A stretch of 54,299 nt of DNA from Candidatus Eisenbacteria bacterium (GCA_005893275.1 VBOW01000024.1:1-54299); one strand, 5' to 3'; numbered from the stretch's first letter, positions 26,032 through 34,923 are shown. The notes: generated from the sequence alone by a model not told the origin. A program made the numbers and translations.

Positions 26032-26045
26032 TCACGGCGCCCCGG

Positions 26046-27239
26046 GTGGCTCAACGCCGCGTCGCGAGGCCGCACCGCGTCCTCCTCCTCTCCCTGATCG
26101 TCCTCGTGGCATCGTGCGGCGGAAAGCGGCAGACGTCGGTGCCTGGACCTCCGGCAAACGGCGGCGCGCCGATCCAAGCCCTCCTCGTCGTAGCCGGCCT
26201 CTCCGGGCCCCTGGGGCTCGAGACGGCGCCCGGCGACAGCACGCGGCTTTTCATCGTCGAGAAGCCGGGAACGATTCAGATTCTCAGGAACGGCGCGCTC
26301 GACCCCCGACCCTTCCTCGACATTTCCTCCCGCGTCAGTAACGGAAGTGAGCAAGGACTCCTGGGGCTTGCGTTTCATCCGCAGTATGCGGCGAACGGCA
26401 AGTTCTATGTGGACTACACCGACCGGGCCGGCGATACGCATGTCGTGGAGTTCCTGGTGTCCGCCAATCCGGACAGCGCGTCCGCGACCGAGCGCGAGAT
26501 CCTCTTTGTCGATCAGCCCGCGTCGAACCACAACGGCGGGCAGATCACATTCGGTCCGGATGGATTTCTCTACGTGGCCCTCGGAGACGGCGGCGGAGCC
26601 GGAGACACGTACCAGAATGGGCAGAACCTCGGGTCGCTCCTGGCGAAGATTCTGCGCCTGGACGTCGACTCCGGGTCGCCCTACTCGATTCCGGCGGACA
26701 ATCCCTTTGTCGGACGCACGGGCGCGCGAGGGGAGACCTGGGACTACGGATTGAGGAACCCTTGGCGTTTCTCTTTCGACCGCCACACCGGCGATCTCTA
26801 CATCGCGGACGTGGGGCAGAACCTCTGGGAAGAGGTGGACTACGAGCCTCATCGCGCGGGAGGGAAGAACTACGGCTGGAGCATCATGGAAGGCCTGCAC
26901 TGCTTCGCGAGGCCGAACTGTAATCCAACCGGGCTCGTGCGCCCTGTCGTTGAATACCCGCACCGGGACGGATGCTCCATCACGGGTGGATACGTCTATC
27001 GAGGCCGTGAGATCCCCGAGCTGGACGGCGTCTACTTCTACGGGGATTACTGCACGGGCATCATCCGCAGCTTCCGGATCGACCGAGGCACCGCCAGCGG
27101 TCAGGCAGACTGGACGTCGGCCCTGCGCACCCAGGCCGGCGGTCCGATGGCGGGTTTGAGCTCGTTTGGGCAGGACGCGCGAGGCGAGCTCTACATGGTT
27201 CTGCTCAGCGGCGAGGTGTACCGGATCGCGAGGAAGTAG
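26046..27239 (+). CDS. PQQ-dependent sugar dehydrogenase-like lipoprotein (GSDH family)
   Basis: The 397-residue protein begins with a lipoprotein signal (R-V-L-L-L-S-L-I-V-L-V-A-S-C, lipobox V-A-S-C at residue ~24). A six-bladed propeller follows, of the soluble glucose/sorbosone dehydrogenase family. The catalytic-type N-H-N-G-G-Q-I-T-F-G-P-D-G and L-G-D-G-G stretches are intact, as is R-N-P-W-R-F. The GTG at 26046 lies 14 bases after sdhB, so co-transcription is plausible. Members oxidise aldoses with PQQ, although many act on unknown substrates. No PQQ synthesis genes are in view. Confidence 0.88.
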   Translation: MAQRRVARPHRVLLLSLIVLVASCGGKRQTSVPGPPANGGAPIQALLVVAGLSGPLGLETAPGDSTRLFIVEKPGTIQILRNGALDPRPFLDISSRVSNGSEQGLLGLAFHPQYAANGKFYVDYTDRAGDTHVVEFLVSANPDSASATEREILFVDQPASNHNGGQITFGPDGFLYVALGDGGGAGDTYQNGQNLGSLLAKILRLDVDSGSPYSIPADNPFVGRTGARGETWDYGLRNPWRFSFDRHTGDLYIADVGQNLWEEVDYEPHRAGGKNYGWSIMEGLHCFARPNCNPTGLVRPVVEYPHRDGCSITGGYVYRGREIPELDGVYFYGDYCTGIIRSFRIDRGTASGQADWTSALRTQAGGPMAGLSSFGQDARGELYMVLLSGEVYRIARK

Positions 27240-27275
27240 GGACCGCCCAAGGGAAGGCGCGGCCGCCCGGAGCGC

Positions 27276-27794
27276 CTACTTTCCTTTCACGAACTTGAGC
27301 GACGCCGAGTTGATGCAGTAGCGGAGCCCGGTCGGCTTCGGTCCGTCGTCGAACACGTGCCCCAGGTGGGCGTCGCAGCGCGCGCAGAGAACCTCGTCCC
27401 GGTTCACGAACATCGACTTGTCCACCGCGCTCCGCACGTTTTCCGGCGCGATCGGCGCGGTGAAGCTCGGCCATCCCGTGCCGGACTCGAACTTCGCCTC
27501 CGACTTGAAGAGATCGTTCCCGCAGCAGACGCACCGATAGACGCCGTGCTGGTGGTGGTTCCAGTAGGCGCCCGTGAACGCCCGCTCCGTCCCTTTTTGC
27601 CGGGTGACGTTGTACTGCTCCGGCGTGAGGCCCTTCTTCCATTCCGCGTCGGTTTTCTGCACGCGATCCACCATGACGTATTTCCCCTTGTCGGCCGAGA
27701 AGATCTTGATCTGTTTCGCGACGGGGCCGGCGAACGCGGAAGCTCCGAGGATCGCCGCCGTCAAAAGGAGCGCCGCCACAGTTCCTCGTCTCAC
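27276..27794 (-). CDS. msrB: Exported methionine-R-sulfoxide reductase
   Basis: The 172-residue MsrB has a signal peptide of about 20 residues. It has zinc-binding Cys in C-V-C-C-G and C-A-R-C, the G-T-G-W-P-S-F motif and catalytic Cys in R-Y-C-I-N-S-A-S-L. It reduces methionine-R-sulfoxide in periplasmic proteins. The GTG at 27794 overlaps the potassium-channel stop by four bases. Confidence 0.93.
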   Translation of the reverse strand: MRRGTVAALLLTAAILGASAFAGPVAKQIKIFSADKGKYVMVDRVQKTDAEWKKGLTPEQYNVTRQKGTERAFTGAYWNHHQHGVYRCVCCGNDLFKSEAKFESGTGWPSFTAPIAPENVRSAVDKSMFVNRDEVLCARCDAHLGHVFDDGPKPTGLRYCINSASLKFVKGK

Positions 27795-28759
27795 GACACC
27801 CCGGTCGCGGAAAGCTCCTCGATCGCGTGGATCTTGCCGACGTCGATCGCCAGAGGGCCACCGTCCCGCCGCCGCTGAAAAATGTCCATGAATCTCGCGT
27901 TCCACACGATCTCCTCGGGCTTGTACGAGGACCGGGCCAACACCGTCTGAGAAAACGCTTCGTCGATTCCGGTGAGCAGGATCAAGACCTCCGCGTCGGC
28001 GCCCGCCAGATCCTCGGGCGTGAGACCGTGAAGAGGGCTCGCCGCATCGATCGGATGCACGACGGTCCAACTCAACGGAAAGAATACGACCTTGTGGCGT
28101 TCCAGTGACAGGTCGTAAAACCGCCGCACGCGCTTTCCGTTCCGGGACTCGAGGCGGGAGAAGAGAACCTGGGCGCCCAGCTCGAGCAATTGGTTGTTGC
28201 GCCGGTTGGCGATCCGGAACTCGAAGGCTCGTTGTCCCCGGTAGGGGGCGATGACCGCGTTCCGGCTGAAGACGATGTCCGCCACGGGGCGCGAAAAGCG
28301 CGCGAAGAGGAGCCCGGTGGCCAAAGCGAACCCCAGGAGGCCCACGAGCGATTCCAGCGTCACGAGCACGTTGGCCGCTATTCCCACCGGGGCGATCCTC
28401 CCGTAGCCGATGGTGGCCAGGGTCTGAACGCTGAAGAAATACGCCTCGGGGAAGGTCGCCATGTGCGGCCCCGCGATCTCCAGGGCGCCAGGGCCACAGA
28501 GGGTATACGCCGCCGCGAACAGCGTATTCACGAGGAGATAGGCGGCGATCACGAGCGCGAAATAGAGCCGCCAGGGCATCGTGAGGAGCGCGTGGTAAGG
28601 ACTGGTGGAGGCGAAAAATCCTCGTCCGTGGCGGACGACGTTGAAGGTGCCGTCCTTGTTCAAGAGCCGCTGGCGGCTCTCGCTGGCGACGAACGAGCCG
28701 AATCCTAGATCGCGAAGCTCGTCCTCACTCAGGAGACCGGGCTCGGGTCGTGCGCTCAC
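27791..28759 (-). CDS. Inward-rectifier K+ channel (KirBac family)
   Basis: The 322-residue protein has a short N-terminal slide region, two membrane helices and the K+ filter T-I-G-Y-G-R (~residue 119) with pore helix F-F-S-V-Q-T-L-A. An immunoglobulin-like cytoplasmic Kir domain of about 160 residues follows ([13 protein letters not shown]). It starts at a GTG overlapping the rhodanese stop and runs into msrB the same way. Confidence 0.93.
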   Translation of the reverse strand: MSARPEPGLLSEDELRDLGFGSFVASESRQRLLNKDGTFNVVRHGRGFFASTSPYHALLTMPWRLYFALVIAAYLLVNTLFAAAYTLCGPGALEIAGPHMATFPEAYFFSVQTLATIGYGRIAPVGIAANVLVTLESLVGLLGFALATGLLFARFSRPVADIVFSRNAVIAPYRGQRAFEFRIANRRNNQLLELGAQVLFSRLESRNGKRVRRFYDLSLERHKVVFFPLSWTVVHPIDAASPLHGLTPEDLAGADAEVLILLTGIDEAFSQTVLARSSYKPEEIVWNARFMDIFQRRRDGGPLAIDVGKIHAIEELSATGVS

Positions 28760-29610
28760 CGAGATCCCGGCGCTCCCGCGTGCTCCCGGCCCTGCTTCAG
28801 CGTCTCGACGGATCCGGCGAAGAAGGACACGTTATGGAACGCGTTCCTCGCGATCTCCTCCGCCGCGGCTGCGGCCTCGGTCTCGTCCTTGCCGATCACG
28901 AAGATACGGGTGTTGTGGTCGAGCATGGGGAGACGCCCGTCGTCCTTCGCCTTCGCCACCTCACCGGACCGGACGCTTCGCGCCCCCGGGAGGCTGCCCG
29001 ATTGGAACGCGCCCGCCTCCCGAGCGTCGATGACGACGGCGGTGCGGTCCTTGTCGAGCGTCGACCAAATCGCCCCCGCTTCGACCTGGGTCGCGTGGCC
29101 GAGCGCCCGCCACACCGGGATGCCGAGCTGATAGCGGCGGACGTCGGTGTATCCCGCGGCGAGGAGGTCGGCCGCGAGGCGCTGGCTCTTGCCGCAGAAG
29201 GGTCCGTTGCAGTAGAGAATGACCGGTGTGCTCTTGTTGCCGCGGGCGATCTTGTCGATCTCGCCGACGTCGGAGGTGTACTGCGACATCGGGAGCCCCG
29301 GCTTGGGCGCGGTGTTGACCGACCCCGGGATGTGGCTCACCGCGAACTCATCGTAAGGACGAACGTCGATCACGAGGCGCGACCGGGCCGCGAGGAAGCG
29401 CACCATCTTGTCGGTCGAGATCTCCGGGGTGGGCTGCCCCACCTCGCCGAGGATCGCCTGGGCAATCGGGCAGGCGATCCCCGGGGCCGTCGGATCCGCG
29501 CCGGAGGCCGGGACCCGGCCCAGGGCCAGCGTCGCCGCCACGAGGAGCAGGAAAGCGGCGCGCCCCACGGCCGCGCCACGGCCTCCGAGTTTCCTGGTAT
29601 TGTCTCGCAT
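28756..29610 (-). CDS. Exported tandem rhodanese-domain protein
   Basis: The 284-residue protein has a signal peptide and two rhodanese folds. The first carries the active-site-type loop Y-C-N-G-P-F-C; the second (I-F-V-I-G-K-D-E) lacks Cys and is probably structural. It may carry sulfane sulfur or sense redox in the periplasm. The ATG at 29610 has GAGGAAG upstream; a GTG at 29628 is the alternative. First gene of an operon with KirBac and MsrB. Confidence 0.85.
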   Translation of the reverse strand: MRDNTRKLGGRGAAVGRAAFLLLVAATLALGRVPASGADPTAPGIACPIAQAILGEVGQPTPEISTDKMVRFLAARSRLVIDVRPYDEFAVSHIPGSVNTAPKPGLPMSQYTSDVGEIDKIARGNKSTPVILYCNGPFCGKSQRLAADLLAAGYTDVRRYQLGIPVWRALGHATQVEAGAIWSTLDKDRTAVVIDAREAGAFQSGSLPGARSVRSGEVAKAKDDGRLPMLDHNTRIFVIGKDETEAAAAAEEIARNAFHNVSFFAGSVETLKQGREHAGAPGSR

Positions 29611-29705
29611 TCTCTTCCTCGCTTTCACAGGGGAGCCACGATGCTAGGCGGCATCGTTCGGGCCTTTCAAGGGCAATTCGAGGCTCTCCGGAACGGGACA
29701 CGATC

Positions 29706-29735
29706 GAGCCATGATGGAGCGAGCCATGATGGAGC
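29706..29735 (+). repeat. 15 bp perfect tandem duplication over a start codon
   Basis: GAGCCATGATGGAGC occurs twice back to back (29706-29720 and 29721-29735). Each copy holds ATGATGGAG, and the GGAG of the first copy serves as a Shine-Dalgarno for the ATG in the second. Confidence 0.85.
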
Positions 29736-30232
29736 TCACGCTCAAGCAATGCTCGGTGCGGGACTGGCGGCCGACCGACGCCGATTCGCTCGCCCAGCAG
29801 GCGAACAACATCAAGGTTTGGCGGAACCTCCACGACGCCTTTCCCCTTCCCTATACCCGCGCGGATGCGGAGAGCTGGATCCAGCAGGCCGCGCCGAACC
29901 ACTTCGCAATCGCCGTGGACGGGAAGGCAGTCGGCGGGATCGGGCTTCATCCCGGAACGGACGTTCACCGGCGCACCGCCGCCATCGGATACTGGCTGGG
30001 CGAAGCCTTCTGGGGACGCGGCATCGCGACCGAGGCGGTGCGGGCCGTGACCCAGTACGCATTCGCGAGCTTCGATTTCGTCCGCCTGGAGGCGCACGTC
30101 TTCGAATGGAACCTGGCGTCGGCGCGCGTTCTCGAGAAGGCAGGTTTTTCGCGTGAGGCGCGGCTCCGCAAACGAGTCACGAAGGAGGGCCGGACGGTGG
30201 ACTCCTTCCTCTACGCCCTCATCCGCGAATGA
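29726..30232 (+). CDS. GNAT acetyltransferase (RimJ/RimL-like)
   Basis: The 168-residue protein shows the RimL-type GNAT fold, with Y-W-L-G-E-A-F-W-G-R-G-I-A-T-E-A as the acetyl-CoA loop and N-L-A-S-A-R-V-L-E-K-A-G-F near the end. It would acetylate an N-terminal amine or small molecule. I prefer the ATG at 29726 (GGAG six bases upstream); ATG 29711 would add five residues from the duplicated copy. Its stop overlaps the EamA start (ATGA). Confidence 0.87.
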   Translation: MMELTLKQCSVRDWRPTDADSLAQQANNIKVWRNLHDAFPLPYTRADAESWIQQAAPNHFAIAVDGKAVGGIGLHPGTDVHRRTAAIGYWLGEAFWGRGIATEAVRAVTQYAFASFDFVRLEAHVFEWNLASARVLEKAGFSREARLRKRVTKEGRTVDSFLYALIRE

Positions 30233-31116
30233 GCGTTTCCACCGCCGGTGCGCGGCTTCGCGTTCTCGCCGCCGCGTTGACGTTCTCGATCGGCGGCGCG
30301 GGGATCAAGGCGTGCGAGCTTACGAGCTGGCAGGTGGCCAGCTTCCGATCGGGGATCGCCGCCGTCACGCTCCTGATCCTCCTGCCCGAAGCGCGACGGG
30401 GCTGGAACGCGCGCGCCGCGCTCGTCGGAATCGCGTACGCAGCGACCGTGACGCTCTTCGTGCTGGCGAACAAGCTCACGACCTCGGCGAACACGATCTT
30501 CCTCCAATCGACCGCCCCGCTCTACATTCTGCTCCTCTCCCCGTGGCTTTTGCGCGAGGCCATCCGAGGGCGCGATGTCGCGGTGATGGCCGTCGTGGGG
30601 ATCGGGATGGCGCTCCTCTTCGTGGGCACCGAGCGCCGCTATGCAACCGCGCCCGATCCCTTCCACGGCAACATCCTCGCGACGCTGAGCGGTCTCTCCT
30701 GGGCCTTGACGTTGATGGGGCTGCGATGGATGGGGCGGCGCGAGGGGGCGGGCTCCGCCGTTCCCGCCGTCGTGATCGGAAATCTGATCGCCTTCTTCGT
30801 GGGTCTGCCCTTCGCGCTGCCTGTCATCGGCGCGAGGCCGCTCGACTGGGCGATCGTAGGTGGGCTCGGCACGATCCAGATCGGGATCGCCTACGTGTTC
30901 CTCACATCCGGGATGCGCCACGTACGGGCGCTCGAAACGTCGATGCTCCTTCTGCTCGAGCCCGTGCTGAACCCCGTCTGGTCCTGGCTCATCCACGGCG
31001 AGAAACCGCGTGCATGGTCGCTGGTAGGCGGCGCGATTATTCTCGGGGGGACGCTGGTGAAGACCTGGCTCGATTCGCGGGGGACGTCAGCGACGGAGGC
31101 TACGACGGCCGCTTAG
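30229..31116 (+). CDS. EamA-family (DMT) transporter
   Basis: The 295-residue protein has ten hydrophobic helices in two EamA repeats (residues ~5-135 and ~145-285), with the late L-L-L-E-P-V-L-N-P-V motif. The family exports amino acids or metabolites. It is coupled to the acetyltransferase, so it might export an acetylated or related compound. Its 3' end overlaps the convergent diiron-protein gene by 17 bases. Confidence 0.9.
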   Translation: MSVSTAGARLRVLAAALTFSIGGAGIKACELTSWQVASFRSGIAAVTLLILLPEARRGWNARAALVGIAYAATVTLFVLANKLTTSANTIFLQSTAPLYILLLSPWLLREAIRGRDVAVMAVVGIGMALLFVGTERRYATAPDPFHGNILATLSGLSWALTLMGLRWMGRREGAGSAVPAVVIGNLIAFFVGLPFALPVIGARPLDWAIVGGLGTIQIGIAYVFLTSGMRHVRALETSMLLLLEPVLNPVWSWLIHGEKPRAWSLVGGAIILGGTLVKTWLDSRGTSATEATTAA

Positions 31117-32422
31117 CTCCGGCGTCCTCCACCACCCAGCGGACCGACTTCGAGCAGGGACACGCCCCGCCGACCCGCTTCAGCGAGGGCACTTTCCGGA
31201 TCGCCTGCTCCAGGGTGATGGTGCCGGCGTGGACTTGGCGCAAGGTCTCCACGTAGTGCTTCATGTCGCGGCTCGCGAGATAGGGCTCCGGCAGGTGGGC
31301 CGCCAGATGCCTCACATACTCCTCCACGTCGGTGAAGGACTCTCCCGCGAACCCGACCATGGTGAACGCGGCGTCCCCCTTGCGCCGGAAGAACCCCTTC
31401 GCCGGCAGCACGATCAGGTCCTCGTGGCTGACCCCGTCGTGGCGTCCGCGGTCGCTCAGCAGGCGCTCCGCCAGCGCTTCGGCCTCCGGCGGGGAAAGCT
31501 TCGGCAGCCGCTCGCGGATGTACCGCTGGTTCAGGTCCGCGATCATGCGCTTGCATTCCTCGTAGTAGAGCCCCTGCGCTTCCGCGTTTTTCATGTTCTT
31601 GAAGCCGAACCGGATATTCGATTCGCCACCCTTCTCGTGCCCGAACATCTCGAGCCCGCGTGGCATCCACTTGTTGAAGGCCTTCTGGATGGCCGACGTC
31701 GTGATGAGGGCGTTCCCCTGGGCGGCCCGCTGCACCCACCGCCGCAGCGGGATCACACCCGCGGCGAGATGGAACGCCTCCTCCCGGAGCATCGGGGGCA
31801 TCGAGGCCGCGAAGGGCTTGTAGGAGCAGACGCGCTGCATGGAGAGCTGGTACTTGCCCACGCGGTCGATCACCGCGGCGAAGACGACGTTGTCCACGAA
31901 GGAGTCGTACTCGAGGTTGAACGCGTCCAGGACGTGCGATCCGGTCTGCATGGAGAGGATCTCCTCGACCATCTCCTCCGCCTTCTGCCCCGATACGCCG
32001 CTCCAGTCCTGGGAAACGAGGAGGTGGAACATCTGGTACCCGTGGCGCAGCTCCTCGGCCATCACGCGGAGCACCCAGAATCGGTCCTCGTCGTCCTGCG
32101 CGCGGGCGAGTGTGCCTTCGTGCTGCTGGATCGACCCGAACTCGGTCGAGGCCTGGGCTCGGATGATGGCGAGCAGGTGTTTCGCGGGTTCCTCGCCCAG
32201 CTCCTCGGGCTTCACGCGGCGCTTCGCCCCCTTGGCGTCCCCGACCTCCACCTCGTCCCCCATACCGAGCTCCATCTTGGCGCAGAGACAGAATTCGGGA
32301 TCGCTCGGGAAGTATTTCTGCCAGTTCTCGGGGAGAAGACCGTAATCCGGAAAGTTGTGGCGCTGCCAGTGCAGCACGGCGTCGTGGTATTTCTTGGGAA
32401 GGGTGGTTTGCTCGACGTTCAT
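31100..32422 (-). CDS. PaaA/BoxB-type ferritin-like diiron oxygenase subunit
   Basis: The 440-residue protein has a complete ferritin-like diiron set: E94, E124-x-x-H127, D177, and E215-x-x-H218. It belongs to the phenylacetyl-CoA/benzoyl-CoA epoxidase group. A C-terminal A-C-P-C-S pair is unusual. No partner subunits (PaaB-E, BoxA) or ring-CoA ligase are in the window; only an acetyltransferase is upstream. Catalysis of an O2-dependent step on an unknown CoA ester or other substrate is inference. Confidence 0.8.
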   Translation of the reverse strand: MNVEQTTLPKKYHDAVLHWQRHNFPDYGLLPENWQKYFPSDPEFCLCAKMELGMGDEVEVGDAKGAKRRVKPEELGEEPAKHLLAIIRAQASTEFGSIQQHEGTLARAQDDEDRFWVLRVMAEELRHGYQMFHLLVSQDWSGVSGQKAEEMVEEILSMQTGSHVLDAFNLEYDSFVDNVVFAAVIDRVGKYQLSMQRVCSYKPFAASMPPMLREEAFHLAAGVIPLRRWVQRAAQGNALITTSAIQKAFNKWMPRGLEMFGHEKGGESNIRFGFKNMKNAEAQGLYYEECKRMIADLNQRYIRERLPKLSPPEAEALAERLLSDRGRHDGVSHEDLIVLPAKGFFRRKGDAAFTMVGFAGESFTDVEEYVRHLAAHLPEPYLASRDMKHYVETLRQVHAGTITLEQAIRKVPSLKRVGGACPCSKSVRWVVEDAGAKRPS

Positions 32423-32447
32423 GGGTTGCCCGATTCCGCGGAGGCCC

Positions 32448-32900
32448 TCACCCGATCTTCATCTCGAGCGCTACGAGCGGGGCGTTCTTGAATCCGACGG
32501 CTCGCAAGAACGATGCGAGATCGGAATCGTTCTGCTCTACCAGCGTGCGCACGGTCGTCGCGCCCAGCCGCTTGTGATGCTCCACGACGGCTTCGAAAAG
32601 ACGCCGGCCGATGGAACGCCCCTGATAATCCGGGTCGACTCCGAAACGCTCGATCCAGCCGCTCGTCTCCTCGAGGCCGAACTCCCCACCTCTCAAGTCC
32701 GAGAGCATGAATCCGACCTGCTTGCCGCCCAGTTCCGCGACCTGGCTCGCGTCGGGATCGCGCCTCAAATAGTACATGACCCGGCGCTCCCACACATCCG
32801 GCCGATACACGCCGGTGAGCCGCTCGTCGATCGCGATGATGCGGGCGATATCGAGCTCGGAGAGGGAGCGGATGCGGACCTGCTCGGCGATCGCGCTCAT
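32448..32900 (-). CDS. GNAT acetyltransferase
   Basis: The 150-residue protein has the GNAT core: I-I-A-I-D-E-R near residue 22, Q-V-G-F-M-L-S in strand 4, and the acetyl-CoA loop D-Y-Q-G-R-S-I-G-R-R-L-F near residues 94-105. It lies 25 bases upstream of the diiron gene in the same direction and probably shares its mRNA. Substrate unknown. Confidence 0.87.
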   Translation of the reverse strand: MSAIAEQVRIRSLSELDIARIIAIDERLTGVYRPDVWERRVMYYLRRDPDASQVAELGGKQVGFMLSDLRGGEFGLEETSGWIERFGVDPDYQGRSIGRRLFEAVVEHHKRLGATTVRTLVEQNDSDLASFLRAVGFKNAPLVALEMKIG

Positions 32901-32966
32901 GGGCTGAGAGTATCACATCCCGTCCTTCATGAGCCGCTCCACCCGCCCAGGCGCCCGCAAGGTGCG

Positions 32967-33016
32967 GACCCGTCCCCGCGCGGCCCGCGCCGCGATTTTC
33001 TCGGGCGGGACGGGTC
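32967..33016 (+). repeat. Long inverted repeat upstream of the OmpA gene
   Basis: GACCCGTCCC (32967-32976) is perfectly inverted as GGGACGGGTC (33007-33016) with a 30-base loop. A second weaker hairpin follows near 33029-33062. Both would lie in the 5' leader of the OmpA gene if transcription starts upstream. Confidence 0.45.
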
Positions 33017-33105
33017 GCCGAAAAGCTGCTTGCGTCGGGCGCCCTGCTTTTCGTAGGCTGCGCCGACTGCTGAAAGGGGGGCATACCAAAGATGGCTCAC
33101 CCCAG

Positions 33106-34563
33106 ATGATCTTCACCAAGCGCGGCGCCGTCTGGCGGGGTCTCTTCCTCGTGCTCGCCATCCTCTGCCCGATCCCGCGAACGGCCGTTGCCGACCAGAC
33201 CTTTTGGGTCGTTCCCGGCGGGGGCGTCGCCTGGATCCCCAATGAGTTTCTCGTAAAGGCCAGCCGCCCGCAATTCGGCGCGATTGTCGGCACCCGCCTG
33301 TCCCCCCAATTGGCCTTCGAGGTCCATGCGAGCTTCATCAAGTCGAGCGGTATCCAGGCGGGAGTTCCCTCGCTCAGCCTGTCTCACTTCGATGGAAATC
33401 TGACGTGGTTTGCCGCGAGCGATCGCATGGTCTCCCCTTATGTGACGGTGGGGACCGGGCTCGTCTCGTTCCAAAGGGACGGCTCCGGGAGCGGGACAGG
33501 ACGCCTCATCCTCGGCGGCGGCATGGGCCTCAACGTGGCCGTGAGCGAGAGGACATCCCTGCGGGTCGAAGGGCGGGATATGAGATACAAGGCCATCTTC
33601 TACTACCCGGGCCGCCCCGAGGGATATCGCCAGCATACCGAGGTATTCGCGGGCGTTTCCTTCGCCTTTGGAGGAACCCCCAGGGACCAGGATGGTGACG
33701 GGGTTCCGGACAGGCTGGATCGCTGCCCCGGGACGCCCGCCGGCGCGCGCGTGGATGCCAACGGTTGCGCGATCGACAGCGACGGCGACGGGGTCGTTGA
33801 TGGGATCGACGCGTGCAACAACACACCGCCAGGCGCGATCGTGGATGCGCGCGGCTGCCCCATCGACAGCGACGGCGACGGCGTCCCGGACGGGCTCGAC
33901 AGGTGCGCGGGGACACCCGCCGGCGCGATCGTGGACGCGAACGGCTGTCCGCGCGATTCGGACGAGGACAAGGTCTACGACGGCATCGACCAGTGCCCCG
34001 GCACTCCCAAAGGATGCATCGTGAACAGCAACGGTTGCCCGACCGACGCCGACCAGGATGGCGTCTGCGATGGGCTGGACGAGTGTCCGGAAACCCCGGC
34101 CAACGCCAAGGTGGATCGGGTGGGTTGCCCGATCATCGTGAGCGACAAGGAAACCGAGCTGCTCGAAACCGGGATGATCCGTCTTCAAGACATCAATTTC
34201 ACTACCGGCAGCGCGGATATCCGGCCGGATTCACGGGCGGCGCTCGACGAGGTCGGGAACATCCTGGCACGGTGGCCCGATCTCCGGATCGAGATCGGGG
34301 GCCACACCGATTCGCGGGGCTCGGCGGCGCAGAACCTCAAACTCAGCAAGGGGCGCGCCCAGGCGGTGCTCCGATACATCACGGACAAGTTCCTCGAGCT
34401 GGATCCCGAGCAGTTCACCGCCGTCGGATATGGCGCGTCGCGCCCGATTTCCGACAACTCGACGGAGCTGGGTCGCGCCAAGAACCGCCGGGTCGAGTTC
34501 AAGGTCCTGAACAAAGACGTGCTCAGGCGCGAGAAGACGCAGCAGCGGCTGCTGCCGAAATAG
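33106..34563 (+). CDS. OmpA-family outer-membrane protein with thrombospondin type 3 repeats
   Basis: The 485-residue protein has a signal peptide (~29 residues), a beta-barrel-like N-terminal part of about 165 residues and five exact 30-residue TSP3-type calcium repeats (D-x-D-x-D-G-V-x-D-G-x-D-x-C). A C-terminal OmpA peptidoglycan-binding domain ends it (I-E-I-G-G-H-T-D-S-R-G; N-R-R-V-E-F). It links outer membrane and cell wall. The ATG at 33106 is the only good start before the signal peptide, but lacks its own Shine-Dalgarno; a five-codon leader ORF with a strong one ends on it. Confidence 0.93.
   Translation: MIFTKRGAVWRGLFLVLAILCPIPRTAVADQTFWVVPGGGVAWIPNEFLVKASRPQFGAIVGTRLSPQLAFEVHASFIKSSGIQAGVPSLSLSHFDGNLTWFAASDRMVSPYVTVGTGLVSFQRDGSGSGTGRLILGGGMGLNVAVSERTSLRVEGRDMRYKAIFYYPGRPEGYRQHTEVFAGVSFAFGGTPRDQDGDGVPDRLDRCPGTPAGARVDANGCAIDSDGDGVVDGIDACNNTPPGAIVDARGCPIDSDGDGVPDGLDRCAGTPAGAIVDANGCPRDSDEDKVYDGIDQCPGTPKGCIVNSNGCPTDADQDGVCDGLDECPETPANAKVDRVGCPIIVSDKETELLETGMIRLQDINFTTGSADIRPDSRAALDEVGNILARWPDLRIEIGGHTDSRGSAAQNLKLSKGRAQAVLRYITDKFLELDPEQFTAVGYGASRPISDNSTELGRAKNRRVEFKVLNKDVLRREKTQQRLLPK
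33685..34134 (+). repeat. Five 90 bp tandem repeats encoding TSP3 modules
   Basis: Five in-frame units of exactly 90 bp, each encoding 30 residues with two Cys and an Asp-rich calcium loop. The fourth unit is the most divergent. Confidence 0.85.
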
Positions 34564-34738
34564 GTCCAGGCTGCGCCGGGCGAGCCCGGCTACGGCACTC
34601 CTGGGCCCGGAATTCTACGTAGTCAATTTTGCGCTCATGATCGCGGAGGAGCCTACCGATATGGTCCGTATGCCTATCCCCGCGCGGTGAAAAAGCGCAG
34701 GGAGGGATACCTTGCCAGGGAAGGCGGGGGGTTAGGAG

Positions 34739-34774
34739 CGGGGATCGCGGGAACGCGGTCCCCGTTGATTTTTT
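34739..34774 (+). terminator. Intrinsic terminator after the OmpA gene
   Basis: CGGGGA-T-CGCG (34739-34749) pairs with CGCG-G-TCCCCG (34754-34764), 11 pairs with one G-U, closed by a GGAA tetraloop. TTGATTTTTT follows. It lies about 175 bases after the stop at 34563; this stretch holds an earlier GCCGGGC/GCCCGGC hairpin near 34577 and no convincing gene. A further 150 bases separate it from the M43 gene. Confidence 0.8.
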
Positions 34775-34923
34775 CCCCCGGCGTCCGGGGCTCGGGCGTG
34801 GCCGACGCCCTCTCGCCGCTCCGCCGATTCCATGCGTCAACATCCGGCCGCGATCCTCCTCGTAAGCTCCCCGTTCAGATTCCTCCCTCGTCCCCGATCG
34901 TATCGTCGAACAAAGGAGGTCCC

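Noticed and set aside
25704-26045. 5' extension of the sugar dehydrogenase frame into sdhB
   Set aside because: It overlaps sdhB in another frame; the lipoprotein signal at GTG 26046 sets a better start.
30211-30996. Minus-strand frame opposite the EamA gene
   Set aside because: The plus-strand protein has ten clean helices; the antisense product is charged and low in complexity.
34661-34690. Nine-codon ORF after GGAGGAG downstream of ompA
   Set aside because: Too short to support and without context; more likely part of the 3' region before the terminator.
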